Below, piece by piece: positions 38,473 through 51,866 of a DNA stretch of 64,000 nucleotides (its first letter is position 1; every line of letters starts with the position of its first letter). The notes beneath the pieces were generated by a model that did no database searches, had not been told where the DNA came from, and saw nothing but the letters and a program-made list of their open reading frames with translations. The DNA is from Nansenia antarctica (Eukaryota > Chordata > Actinopteri > Argentiniformes > Microstomatidae). The translations under genes and the position numbers were made by a program. The stretch lies in NCBI GenBank assembly GCA_963989245.1, contig OZ022348.1, positions 37,147,745-37,211,744 of the forward strand. Direction: 5' to 3'.

Positions 38473-39703
38473 AGTCTAGACTCCCTCTCACACAGACATA
38501 ATGTGATGTCATAGACCAGAACATTCTATCTGTCTAGTCTAGACTCCCTCTCACACAGACATGATGTGATGTCATAGACCAGAACATTCTATCTGTCTAG
38601 TCTAGACTCCCTCTCACCCCAGAACATTCTATCTGTCTAGTCTAGACTCCCTCTCACACCAGAACATTCTATCTGTCTAGTCTAGACTCCCTCTCACACC
38701 AGAACATTCTATCTGTCTAGTCTAGACTCCCTCTCACACACAGAACATTCTATCTGTCTAGTTTAGACTCCCTCTCACACACAGAACATTCTATCTGTCT
38801 AGTCTAGACTCCCTCTCACACACAGAATATTCTATCTGTCTAGTCTAGACTCCCTCTCACACAGACATGCTGTGATGTCATAGACCAGAACATTCTATCT
38901 GTCTAGTCTAGACTCCCTCTCACACAGACATGCTGTGATGTCATAGACCAGAACATTCTATCTGTCTAGTCTAGACTCCCTCTCACCCCAGAACATTCTA
39001 TCTGTCTAGTCTAGACTCCCTCTCACACCAGAACATTCTATCTGTCTAGTCTAGACTCCCTCTCACACCAGAACATTCTATCTGTCTAGTCTAGACTCCC
39101 TCTCACACACAGAACATTCTATCTGTCTAGTCTAGACTCCCTCTCACACACAGAACATTCTATCTGTCTAGTCTAGACTCCCTCTCACACAGACATGCTG
39201 TGATGTCATAGACCAGAACATTCTATCTGTCTAGTCTAGACTCCCTCTCACACCAGAACATTCTATCTGTCTAGTCTAGACTCCCTCTCACACAGAGAAC
39301 ATTCTATCTGTCTAGTCTAGACTCCCTCTCACACCAGAACATTCTATCTGTCTAGTCTAGACTCCCTCTCACACCAGAACATTCTATCTGTCTAGTCTAG
39401 ACTCCCTCTCACACCAGAACATTCTATCTGTCTAGTCTAGACCCCCTCTCACACCAGAACATTCTATCTGTCTAGTCTAGACTCCCTCTCACACACAGAA
39501 CATTCTATCTGTCTAGTCTAGACTCCCTCTCACACAGACATGCTGTGATGTCATAGACCAGAACATTCTATCTGTCTAGTCTAGACTCCCTCTCACACAG
39601 ACATGCTGTGATGTCATAGACCAGAACATTCTATCTGTCTAGTCTAGACTCCCTCTCACACAGACATGCTGTGATGTCATAGACCAGAACATTCTATCTG
39701 TCT

Positions 39704-40981
39704 AGTCTAGACTCCCTCTCACACCAGAACATTATATCTGTCTAGTCTAGACTCCCTCTCACACCAGAACATTCTATCTGTCTAGTCTAGACTCCCTCTC
39801 ACACACAGAACATTCTATCTGTCCAGTCTAGACTCCCTCTCACACACAGAACATTCTATCTGTCTAGTCTAGACTCCCTCTCACACACAGAACATTCTAT
39901 CTGTCTAGTCTAGACTCCCTCTCACACACAGAACATTCTATCTGTCTAGTCTAGACTCCCTCTCACACAGACATGCTGTGATGTCATAGACCAGAACATT
40001 CTATCTGTCTAGTCTAGACTCCCTCTCACACAGACATGCTGTGATGTCATAGACCAGAACATTCTATCTGTCTAGTCTAGACTCCCTCTCACACCAGAAC
40101 ATTATATCTGTCTAGTCTAGACTCCCTCTCACACCAGAACATTCTATCTGTCTAGTCTAGACTCCCTCTCACACAGACATGCTGTGATGTCATAGACCAG
40201 AACATTCTATCTGTCTAGTCTAGACTCCCTCTCACACAGACATGCTGTGATGTCATAGACCAGAACATTCTATCTGTCTAGTCTAGACTCCCTCTCACAC
40301 AGACATGCTGTGATGTCATAGACCAGAACATTCTATCTGTCTAGTCTAGACTCCCTCTCACACAGTCATGCTGTGATGTCATAGACCAGAACATTCAATC
40401 TGTCTAGTCTAGACTCCCTCTCACACAGACATGCTGTGATGTCATAGACCAGAACATTATATCTGTCTAGTCTAGACTCCCTCTCACACAGACATGCTGT
40501 GATGTCATAGACCAGAACATTCTATCTGTCTAGTCTAGACTCCCTCTCACACCAGAACATTATATCTGTCTAGTCTAGACTCCCTCTCACACCAGAACAT
40601 TCTATCTGTCTAGTCTAGACTCCCTCTCACACACAGAACATTCTATCTGTCCAGTCTAGACTCCCTCTCACACACAGAACATTCTATCTGTCTAGTCTAG
40701 ACTCCCTCTCACACACAGAACATTCTATCTGTCTAGTCTAGACTCCCTCTCACACACAGAACATTCTATCTGTCTAGTCTAGACTCCCTCTCACACAGAC
40801 ATGCTGTGATGTCATAGACCAGAACATTCTATCTGTCTAGTCTAGACTCCCTCTCACACAGACATGCTGTGATGTCATAGACCAGAACATTCTATCTGTC
40901 TAGTCTAGACTCCCTCTCACACCAGAACATTATATCTGTCTAGTCTAGACTCCCTCTCACACCAGAACATTCTATCTGTCT
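39704..40981 (+). repeat. 828-bp A-type tandem repeat
   Basis: S S MMMM LL SS LLL L(AGTCATG) L(ATTATA) L makes 828 bp, and a second copy starts at 40532 (CTGTCC 39823/40651). The second copy is cut at 40981 by the 3,799-bp junction. In the right copy of that duplication the repeat is complete: AGTCATG at 44163 and 44991, 828 bp apart. Confidence 0.88.
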
Positions 40982-43900
40982 AGTCTAGACTCCCTCTCAC
41001 ACAGACATGCTGTGATGTCATAGACCAGAACATTCTATCTGTCTAGTCTAGACTCCCTCTCACCCCAGAACATTCTATCTGTCTAGTCTAGACTCCCTCT
41101 CACACCAGAACATTCTATCTGTCTAGTCTAGACTCCCTCTCACACCAGAACATTCTATCTGTCTAGTCTAGACTCCCTCTCACACACAGAACATTCTATC
41201 TGTCTAGTCTAGACTCCCTCTCACACACAGAACATTCTATCTGTCTAGTCTAGACTCCCTCTCACACAGACATAATGTGATGTCATAGACCAGAACATTC
41301 TATCTGACTAGTCTAGACTCCCTCTCACACAGACATGATGTGATGTCATAGACCAGAACATTCTATCTGTCTAGTCTAGACTCCCTCTCACCCCAGAACA
41401 TTCTATCTGTCTAGTCTAGACTCCCTCTCACACCAGAACATTCTATCTGTCTAGTCTAGACTCCCTCTCACACCAGAACATTCTATCTGTCTAGTCTAGA
41501 CTCCCTCTCACACACAGAACATTCTATCTGTCTAGTCTAGACTCCCTCTCACACACAGAACATTCTATCTGTCTAGTCTAGACTCCCTCTCACACACAGA
41601 ATATTCTATCTGTCTAGTCTAGACTCCCTCTCACACAGACATGCTGTGATGTCATAGACCAGAACATTCTATCTGTCTAGTCTAGACTCCCTCTCACACA
41701 GACATGCTGTGATGTCATAGACCAGAACATTCTATCTGTCTAGTCTAGACTCCCTCTCACCCCAGAACATTCTATCTGTCTAGTCTAGACTCCCTCTCAC
41801 ACCAGAACATTCTATCTGTCTAGTCTAGACTCCCTCTCACTCCAGAACATTCTATCTGTCTAGTCTAGACTCCCTCTCACACACAGAACATTCTATCTGT
41901 CTAGTCTAGACTCCCTCTCACACACAGAACATTCTATCTGTCTAGTCTAGACTCCCTCTCACACAGACATAATGTGATGTCATAGACCAGAACATTCTAT
42001 CTGTCTAGTCTAGACTCCCTCTCACACAGACATGCTGTGATGTCATAGACCAGAACATTCTATCTGTCTAGTCTAGACTCCCTCTCACCCCAGAACATTC
42101 TATCTGTCTAGTCTAGACTCCCTCTCACACCAGAACATTCTATCTGTCTAGTCTAGACTCCCTCTCACACCAGAACATTCTATCTGTCTAGTCTAGACTC
42201 CCTCTCACACACAGAACATTCTATCTGTCTAGTCTAGACTCCCTCTCACACACAGAACATTCTATCTGTCTAGTCTAGACTCCCTCTCACACAGACATAA
42301 TGTGATGTCATAGACCAGAACATTCTATCTGTCTAGTCTAGACTCCCTCTCACACAGACATGATGTGATGTCATAGACCAGAACATTCTATCTGTCTAGT
42401 CTAGACTCCCTCTCACCCCAGAACATTCTATCTGTCTAGTCTAGACTCCCTCTCACACCAGAACATTCTATCTGTCTAGTCTAGACTCCCTCTCACACCA
42501 GAACATTCTATCTGTCTAGTCTAGACTCCCTCTCACACACAGAACATTCTATCTGTCTAGTTTAGACTCCCTCTCACACACAGAACATTCTATCTGTCTA
42601 GTCTAGACTCCCTCTCACACACAGAATATTCTATCTGTCTAGTCTAGACTCCCTCTCACACAGACATGCTGTGATGTCATAGACCAGAACATTCTATCTG
42701 TCTAGTCTAGACTCCCTCTCACACAGACATGCTGTGATGTCATAGACCAGAACATTCTATCTGTCTAGTCTAGACTCCCTCTCACCCCAGAACATTCTAT
42801 CTGTCTAGTCTAGACTCCCTCTCACACCAGAACATTCTATCTGTCTAGTCTAGACTCCCTCTCACACCAGAACATTCTATCTGTCTAGTCTAGACTCCCT
42901 CTCACACACAGAACATTCTATCTGTCTAGTCTAGACTCCCTCTCACACAAAGAACATTCTATCTGTCTAGTCTAGACTCCCTCTCACACAGACATGCTGT
43001 GATGTCATAGACCAGAACATTCTATCTGTCTAGTCTAGACTCCCTCTCACACCAGAACATTCTATCTGTCTAGTCTAGACTCCCTCTCACACAGAGAACA
43101 TTCTATCTGTCTAGTCTAGACTCCCTCTCACACCAGAACATTCTATCTGTCTAGTCTAGACTCCCTCTCACACCAGAACATTCTATCTGTCTAGTCTAGA
43201 CTCCCTCTCACACCAGAACATTCTATCTGTCTAGTCTAGACCCCCTCTCACACCAGAACATTCTATCTGTCTAGTCTAGACTCCCTCTCACACACAGAAC
43301 ATTCTATCTGTCTAGTCTAGACTCCCTCTCACACAGACATGCTGTGATGTCATAGACCAGAACATTCTATCTGTCTAGTCTAGACTCCCTCTCACACAGA
43401 CATGCTGTGATGTCATAGACCAGAACATTCTATCTGTCTAGTCTAGACTCCCTCTCACACAGACATGCTGTGATGTCATAGACCAGAACATTCTATCTGT
43501 CTAGTCTAGACTCCCTCTCACACCAGAACATTATATCTGTCTAGTCTAGACTCCCTCTCACACCAGAACATTCTATCTGTCTAGTCTAGACTCCCTCTCA
43601 CACACAGAACATTCTATCTGTCCAGTCTAGACTCCCTCTCACACACAGAACATTCTATCTGTCTAGTCTAGACTCCCTCTCACACACAGAACATTCTATC
43701 TGTCTAGTCTAGACTCCCTCTCACACACAGAACATTCTATCTGTCTAGTCTAGACTCCCTCTCACACAGACATGCTGTGATGTCATAGACCAGAACATTC
43801 TATCTGTCTAGTCTAGACTCCCTCTCACACAGACATGCTGTGATGTCATAGACCAGAACATTCTATCTGTCTAGTCTAGACTCCCTCTCACACCAGAACA

Positions 43901-44780
43901 TTATATCTGTCTAGTCTAGACTCCCTCTCACACCAGAACATTCTATCTGTCTAGTCTAGACTCCCTCTCACACAGACATGCTGTGATGTCATAGACCAGA
44001 ACATTCTATCTGTCTAGTCTAGACTCCCTCTCACACAGACATGCTGTGATGTCATAGACCAGAACATTCTATCTGTCTAGTCTAGACTCCCTCTCACACA
44101 GACATGCTGTGATGTCATAGACCAGAACATTCTATCTGTCTAGTCTAGACTCCCTCTCACACAGTCATGCTGTGATGTCATAGACCAGAACATTCAATCT
44201 GTCTAGTCTAGACTCCCTCTCACACAGACATGCTGTGATGTCATAGACCAGAACATTATATCTGTCTAGTCTAGACTCCCTCTCACACAGACATGCTGTG
44301 ATGTCATAGACCAGAACATTCTATCTGTCTAGTCTAGACTCCCTCTCACACCAGAACATTATATCTGTCTAGTCTAGACTCCCTCTCACACCAGAACATT
44401 CTATCTGTCTAGTCTAGACTCCCTCTCACACACAGAACATTCTATCTGTCCAGTCTAGACTCCCTCTCACACACAGAACATTCTATCTGTCTAGTCTAGA
44501 CTCCCTCTCACACACAGAACATTCTATCTGTCTAGTCTAGACTCCCTCTCACACACAGAACATTCTATCTGTCTAGTCTAGACTCCCTCTCACACAGACA
44601 TGCTGTGATGTCATAGACCAGAACATTCTATCTGTCTAGTCTAGACTCCCTCTCACACAGACATGCTGTGATGTCATAGACCAGAACATTCTATCTGTCT
44701 AGTCTAGACTCCCTCTCACACCAGAACATTATATCTGTCTAGTCTAGACTCCCTCTCACACCAGAACATTCTATCTGTCT
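40982..44780 (+). repeat. 3,799-bp tandem duplication, right copy
   Basis: Begins at the L at 40982, where the A-type series LLL-AGTCATG is cut after one L and replaced by the CACCCC S series. At the end of this copy (44781) the uncut A-type series continues, which places the junction. The few differences from the left copy point to a recent event. Confidence 0.94.
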
Positions 44781-46310
44781 AGTCTAGACTCCCTCTCACA
44801 CAGACATGCTGTGATGTCATAGACCAGAACATTCTATCTGTCTAGTCTAGACTCCCTCTCACACAGACATGCTGTGATGTCATAGACCAGAACATTCTAT
44901 CTGTCTAGTCTAGACTCCCTCTCACACAGACATGCTGTGATGTCATAGACCAGAACATTCTATCTGTCTAGTCTAGACTCCCTCTCACACAGTCATGCTG
45001 TGATGTCATAGACCAGAACATTCAATCTGTCTAGTCTAGACTCCCTCTCACACAGACATGCTGTGATGTCATAGACCAGAACATTATATCTGTCTAGTCT
45101 AGACTCCCTCTCACACAGACATGCTGTGATGTCATAGACCAGAACATTCTATCTGTCTAGTCTAGACTCCCTCTCACACCAGAACATTCTATCTGTCTAG
45201 TCTAGACTCCCTCTCACACCAGAACATTCTATCTGTCTAGTCTAGACTCCCTCCCACACACAGAACATTATATCTGTCTAGTCTAGACTCCCTCTCACAC
45301 ACAGAACATTCTATCTGTCTAGTCTAGACTCCCTCTCACACACAGAACATTCTATCTGTCTAGTCTAGACTCCCTCTCACACAGACATGCTGTGATGTCA
45401 TAGACCAGAACATTCTATCTGTCTAGTCTAGACTCCCTCCCACACAGACATGCTGTGATGTCATAGACCAGAACATTCTATCTGTCTAGTCTAGACTCCC
45501 TCTCACACAGACATGCTGTGATGTCATAGACCAGAACATTCTATCTGTCTAGTCTAGACTCCCTCTCACACACAGAACATTCTATCTGTCTAGTCTAGAC
45601 TCCCTCTCACACAGACATGCTGTGATGTCATAGACCAGAACATTCTATTTGTCTAGTCTAGACTCCCTCTCACACAGACATGCTGTGATGTCATAGACCA
45701 GAACATTCTATCTGTCTAGTCTAGACTCCCTCTCACACATACATGCTGTGATGTCATAGACCAGAACATTCTATCTGTCTAGTCTAGACTCCCTCTCACA
45801 CCAGAACATTGTATCTGTCTAGTCTAGACTCCCTCTCACACCAGAACATTCTATCTGTCTAGTCTAGACTCCCTCTCACTCCAGAACATTCTATCTGTCT
45901 AGTCTAGACTCCCTCTCACACACAGAACATTCTATCTGTCTAGTCTAGACTCCCTCTCACACACAGAACATTCTATCTGTCTAGTCTAGACTCCCTCTCA
46001 CACAGACATAATGTGATGTCATAGACCAGAACATTCTATCTGTCTAGTCTAGACTCCCTCTCACACAGACATGCTGTGATGTCATAGACCAGAACATTCT
46101 ATCTGTCTAGTCTAGACTCCCTCTCACCCCAGAACATTCTATCTGTCTAGTCTAGACTCCCTCTCACACCAGAACATTCTATCTGTCTAGTCTAGACTCC
46201 CTCTCACACCAGAACATTCTATCTGTCTAGTCTAGACTCCCTCTCACACACAGAACATTCTATCTGTCTAGTCTAGACTCCCTCTCACACACAGAACATT
46301 CTATCTGTCT
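44142..46310 (+). repeat. 2,169-bp tandem duplication, left copy
   Basis: Repeated at 46311-48479. Markers 2,169 bp apart: CTGTCC 44450/46619, AGTCATG 44991/47160, CCCTCCC-type M 45249/47418, and the private pair CATACATG plus ATTGTA in the L at 45718 and S at 45781, found again at 47887 and 47950. One difference is the S at 46109 (CACCCC), which is ATTATA type at 48278. Confidence 0.93.
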
Positions 46311-46528
46311 AGTCTAGACTCCCTCTCACACAGACATGCTGTGATGTCATAGACCAGAACATTCAATCTGTCTAGTCTAGACTCCCTCTCACACAGACAT
46401 GCTGTGATGTCATAGACCAGAACATTATATCTGTCTAGTCTAGACTCCCTCTCACACAGACATGCTGTGATGTCATAGACCAGAACATTATATCTGTCTA
46501 GTCTAGACTCCCTCTCACACCAGAACAT
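46301..46528 (-). other. 75-codon open frame from satellite variants, not a gene
   Basis: The frame starts at the ATG in AATGTTC of the S at 46500 and ends at a TAG in the M at 46270. In a consensus monomer the minus strand reads AGA-TAG-AAT, giving a stop in every L. Here three consecutive L and one S carry ATTATA or ATTCAATC, which turn TAG into TAT or TTG. L is 63 bp, so the frame continues and yields a 21-residue repeat containing CERESRLDR and NVLVYDITACL. There is no ribosome-binding or promoter context and no domain. I judge it non-coding. Confidence 0.93.
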
Positions 46529-48479
46529 TATATCTGTCTAGTCTAGACTCCCTCTCACACCAGAACATTCTATCTGTCTAGTCTAGACTCCCTCTCACAC
46601 ACAGAACATTCTATCTGTCCAGTCTAGACTCCCTCTCACACACAGAACATTCTATCTGTCTAGTCTAGACTCCCTCTCACACACAGAACATTCTATCTGT
46701 CTAGTCTAGACTCCCTCTCACACACAGAACATTCTATCTGTCTAGTCTAGACTCCCTCTCACACAGACATGCTGTGATGTCATAGACCAGAACATTCTAT
46801 CTGTCTAGTCTAGACTCCCTCTCACACAGACATGCTGTGATGTCATAGACCAGAACATTCTATCTGTCTAGTCTAGACTCCCTCTCACACCAGAACATTA
46901 TATCTGTCTAGTCTAGACTCCCTCTCACACCAGAACATTCTATCTGTCTAGTCTAGACTCCCTCTCACACAGACATGCTGTGATGTCATAGACCAGAACA
47001 TTCTATCTGTCTAGTCTAGACTCCCTCTCACACAGACATGCTGTGATGTCATAGACCAGAACATTCTATCTGTCTAGTCTAGACTCCCTCTCACACAGAC
47101 ATGCTGTGATGTCATAGACCAGAACATTCTATCTGTCTAGTCTAGACTCCCTCTCACACAGTCATGCTGTGATGTCATAGACCAGAACATTCAATCTGTC
47201 TAGTCTAGACTCCCTCTCACACAGACATGCTGTGATGTCATAGACCAGAACATTATATCTGTCTAGTCTAGACTCCCTCTCACACAGACATGCTGTGATG
47301 TCATAGACCAGAACATTCTATCTGTCTAGTCTAGACTCCCTCTCACACCAGAACATTCTATCTGTCTAGTCTAGACTCCCTCTCACACCAGAACATTCTA
47401 TCTGTCTAGTCTAGACTCCCTCCCACACACAGAACATTATATCTGTCTAGTCTAGACTCCCTCTCACACACAGAACATTCTATCTGTCTAGTCTAGACTC
47501 CCTCTCACACACAGAACATTCTATCTGTCTAGTCTAGACTCCCTCTCACACAGACATGCTGTGATGTCATAGACCAGAACATTCTATCTGTCTAGTCTAG
47601 ACTCCCTCCCACACAGACATGCTGTGATGTCATAGACCAGAACATTCTATCTGTCTAGTCTAGACTCCCTCTCACACAGACATGCTGTGATGTCATAGAC
47701 CAGAACATTCTATCTGTCTAGTCTAGACTCCCTCTCACACACAGAACATTCTATCTGTCTAGTCTAGACTCCCTCTCACACAGACATGCTGTGATGTCAT
47801 AGACCAGAACATTCTATTTGTCTAGTCTAGACTCCCTCTCACACAGACATGCTGTGATGTCATAGACCAGAACATTCTATCTGTCTAGTCTAGACTCCCT
47901 CTCACACATACATGCTGTGATGTCATAGACCAGAACATTCTATCTGTCTAGTCTAGACTCCCTCTCACACCAGAACATTGTATCTGTCTAGTCTAGACTC
48001 CCTCTCACACCAGAACATTCTATCTGTCTAGTCTAGACTCCCTCTCACTCCAGAACATTCTATCTGTCTAGTCTAGACTCCCTCTCACACACAGAACATT
48101 CTATCTGTCTAGTCTAGACTCCCTCTCACACACAGAACATTCTATCTGTCTAGTCTAGACTCCCTCTCACACAGACATAATGTGATGTCATAGACCAGAA
48201 CATTCTATCTGTCTAGTCTAGACTCCCTCTCACACAGACATGCTGTGATGTCATAGACCAGAACATTCTATCTGTCTAGTCTAGACTCCCTCTCACACCA
48301 GAACATTATATCTGTCTAGTCTAGACTCCCTCTCACACCAGAACATTCTATCTGTCTAGTCTAGACTCCCTCTCACACCAGAACATTCTATCTGTCTAGT
48401 CTAGACTCCCTCTCACACACAGAACATTCTATCTGTCTAGTCTAGACTCCCTCTCACACACAGAACATTCTATCTGTCT
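46311..48479 (+). repeat. 2,169-bp tandem duplication, right copy
   Basis: Starts inside or at the L at 46311. That L has the ATTCAATC variant of its partner at 44142 but not its AGTCATG variant, so the exchange point may lie inside this monomer. The copy ends at the M at 48439, and the next L is CATAATG type (48480). Confidence 0.9.
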
Positions 48480-50040
48480 AGTCTAGACTCCCTCTCACAC
48501 AGACATAATGTGATGTCATAGACCAGAACATTCTATCTGTCTAGTCTAGACTCCCTCTCACACAGACATGATGTGATGTCATAGACCAGAACATTCTATC
48601 TGTCTAGTCTAGACTCCCTCTCACCCCAGAACATTCTATCTGTCTAGTCTAGACTCCCTCTCACACCAGAACATTCTATCTGTCTAGTCTAGACTCCCTC
48701 TCACACCAGAACATTCTATCTGTCTAGTCTAGACTCCCTCTCACACACAGAACATTCTATCTGTCTAGTCTAGACTCCCTCTCACACACAGAACATTCTA
48801 TCTGTCTAGTCTAGACTCCCTCTCACACACAGAATATTCTATCTGTCTAGTCTAGACTCCCTCTCACACAGACATGCTGTGATGTCATAGACCAGAACAT
48901 TCTATCTGTCTAGTCTAGACTCCCTCTCACACAGACATGCTGTGATGTCATAGACCAGAACATTCTATCTGTCTAGTCTAGACTCCCTCTCACACACAGA
49001 ACATTCTATCTGTCTAGTCTAGACTCCCTCTCACACAGACATAATGTGATGTCATAGACCAGAACATTCTATCTGTCTAGTCTAGACTCCCTCTCACACA
49101 GACATGCTGTGATGTCATAGACCAGAACATTCTATCTGTCTAGTCTAGACTCCCTCTCACCCCAGAACATTCTATCTGTCTAGTCTAGACTCCCTCTCAC
49201 ACCAGAACATTCTATCTGTCTAGTCTAGACTCCCTCTCACACCAGAACATTCTATCTGTCTAGTCTAGACTCCCTCTCACACACAGAACATTCTATCTGT
49301 CTAGTCTAGACTCCCTCTCACACACAGAACATTCTATCTGTCTAGTCTAGACTCCCTCTCACACAGACATAATGTGATGTCATAGACCAGAACATTCTAT
49401 CTGTCTAGTCTAGACTCCCTCTCACACAGACATGATGTGATGTCATAGACCAGAACATTCTATCTGTCTAGTCTAGACTCCCTCTCACCCCAGAACATTC
49501 TATCTGTCTAGTCTAGACTCCCTCTCACACCAGAACATTCTATCTGTCTAGTCTAGACTCCCTCTCACACCAGAACATTCTATCTGTCTAGTCTAGACTC
49601 CCTCTCACACACAGAACATTCTATCTGTCTAGTCTAGACTCCCTCTCACACACAGAACATTCTATCTGTCTAGTCTAGACTCCCTCTCACACACAGAATA
49701 TTCTATCTGTCTAGTCTAGACTCCCTCTCACACAGACATGCTGTGATGTCATAGACCAGAACATTCTATCTGTCTAGTCTAGACTCCCTCTCACACAGAC
49801 ATGCTGTGATGTCATAGACCAGAACATTCTATCTGTCTAGTCTAGACTCCCTCTCACCCCAGAACATTCTATCTGTCTAGTCTAGACTCCCTCTCACACC
49901 AGAACATTCTATCTGTCTAGTCTAGACTCCCTCTCACTCCAGAACATTCTATCTGTCTAGTCTAGACTCCCTCTCACACACAGAACATTCTATCTGTCTA
50001 GTCTAGACTCCCTCTCACACACAGAACATTCTATCTGTCT
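46437..50040 (+). repeat. A-B block repeated 6,067 bp downstream
   Basis: Markers 6,067 bp apart: CTGTCC 46619/52686, AGTCATG 47160/53227, CCCTCCC-type M 47418/53485, CATAATG 48176/54243, 48504/54571, 49040/55107 and 49368/55435. It covers an A-type part (to 48151) and a B-type part with one 864-bp HOR lacking four monomers (S S S M, 161 bp). The match ends at the L at 50041, which is CATAATG type in the other copy (56108). Confidence 0.88.
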
Positions 50041-51866
50041 AGTCTAGACTCCCTCTCACACAGACATGCTGTGATGTCATAGACCAGAACATTCTATCTG
50101 TCTAGTCTAGACTCTCTCTCACCCCAGAACATTCTATCTGTCTAGTCTAGACTCCCTCTCACACCAGAACATTCTATCTGTCTAGTCTAGACTCCCTCTC
50201 ACACCAGAACATTCTATCTGTCTAGTCTAGACTCCCTCTCACACACAGAACATTCTATCTGTCTAGTCTAGACTCCCTCTCACACACAGAACATTCTATC
50301 TGTCTAGTCTAGACTCCCTCTCACACAGACATAATGTGATGTCATAGACCAGAACATTCTATCTGTCTAGTCTAGACTCCCTCTCACACAGACATGATGT
50401 GATGTCATAGACCAGAACATTCTATCTGTCTAGTCTAGACTCCCTCTCACCCCAGAACATTCTATCTGTCTAGTCTAGACTCCCTCTCACACCAGAACAT
50501 TCTATCTGTCTAGTCTAGACTCCCTCTCACACCAGAACATTCTATCTGTCTAGTCTAGACTCCCTCTCACACACAGAACATTCTATCTGTCTAGTCTAGA
50601 CTCCCTCTCACACACAGAACATTCTATCTGTCTAGTCTAGACTCCCTCTCACACACAGAATATTCTATCTGTCTAGTCTAGACTCCCTCTCACACAGACA
50701 TGCTGTGATGTCATAGACCAGAACATTCTATCTGTCTAGTCTAGACTCCCTCTCACACAGACATGCTGTGATGTCATAGACCAGAACATTCTATCTGTCT
50801 AGTCTAGACTCCCTCTCACACACAGAACATTCTATCTGTCTAGTCTAGACTCCCTCTCACACAGACATAATGTGATGTCATAGACCAGAACATTCTATCT
50901 GTCTAGTCTAGACTCCCTCTCACACAGACATGCTGTGATGTCATAGACCAGAACATTCTATCTGTCTAGTCTAGACTCCCTCTCACCCCAGAACATTCTA
51001 TCTGTCTAGTCTAGACTCCCTCTCACACCAGAACATTCTATCTGTCTAGTCTAGACTCCCTCTCACACCAGAACATTCTATCTGTCTAGTCTAGACTCCC
51101 TCTCACACACAGAACATTCTATCTGTCTAGTCTAGACTCCCTCTCACACACAGAACATTCTATCTGTCTAGTCTAGACTCCCTCTCACACAGACATAATG
51201 TGATGTCATAGACCAGAACATTCTATCTGTCTAGTCTAGACTCCCTCTCACACAGACATGATGTGATGTCATAGACCAGAACATTCTATCTGTCTAGTCT
51301 AGACTCCCTCTCACCCCAGAACATTCTATCTGTCTAGTCTAGACTCCCTCTCACACCAGAACATTCTATCTGTCTAGTCTAGACTCCCTCTCACACCAGA
51401 ACATTCTATCTGTCTAGTCTAGACTCCCTCTCACACACAGAACATTCTATCTGTCTAGTCTAGACTCCCTCTCACACACAGAACATTCTATCTGTCTAGT
51501 CTAGACTCCCTCTCACACACAGAATATTCTATCTGTCTAGTCTAGACTCCCTCTCACACAGACATGCTGTGATGTCATAGACCAGAACATTCTATCTGTC
51601 TAGTCTAGACTCCCTCTCACACAGACATGCTGTGATGTCATAGACCAGAACATTCTATCTGTCTAGTCTAGACTCCCTCTCACCCCAGAACATTCTATCT
51701 GTCTAGTCTAGACTCCCTCTCACACCAGAACATTCTATCTGTCTAGTCTAGACTCCCTCTCACTCCAGAACATTCTATCTGTCTAGTCTAGACTCCCTCT
51801 CACACACAGAACATTCTATCTGTCTAGTCTAGACTCCCTCTCACACACAGAACATTCTATCTGTCT
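48480..51866 (+). repeat. B-type HOR run
   Basis: CATAATG variants at 48504, 49040, 49368, 50330, 50866 and 51194, with GAATATTC Ms at 48808, 49672, 50634 and 51498. HOR copies of 864 and about 1,025 bp alternate; differences are whole monomers. The L at 50041 replaces an expected CATAATG/L pair, and the S at 50104 has a private ACTCTCTC. No gene. Confidence 0.85.

Larger units (their letters stand above)
37183..40981 (+). repeat. 3,799-bp tandem duplication, left copy
   Basis: A B-type block followed by an A-type block, repeated at 40982-44780. Markers 3,799 bp apart: CATAATG 37472/41271, 38169/41968 and 38497/42296; GTTTAGAC 38761/42560; CAGAGAAC 39293/43092; CTGTCC 39823/43622 and 40651/44450; AGTCATG 40364/44163. 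I noticed only three differences: T at 37421 in this copy, A at 41307 and A at 42950 in the other. It contains an 828-bp duplication of its own. Confidence 0.94.

Noticed and set aside
46301..46528. Minus-strand 75-codon ORF as a real gene
   Set aside because: It is explained fully by two satellite point variants that remove a recurring TAG in four successive monomers. It has no domain or signal peptide, and its repeat is simply the monomer translated.
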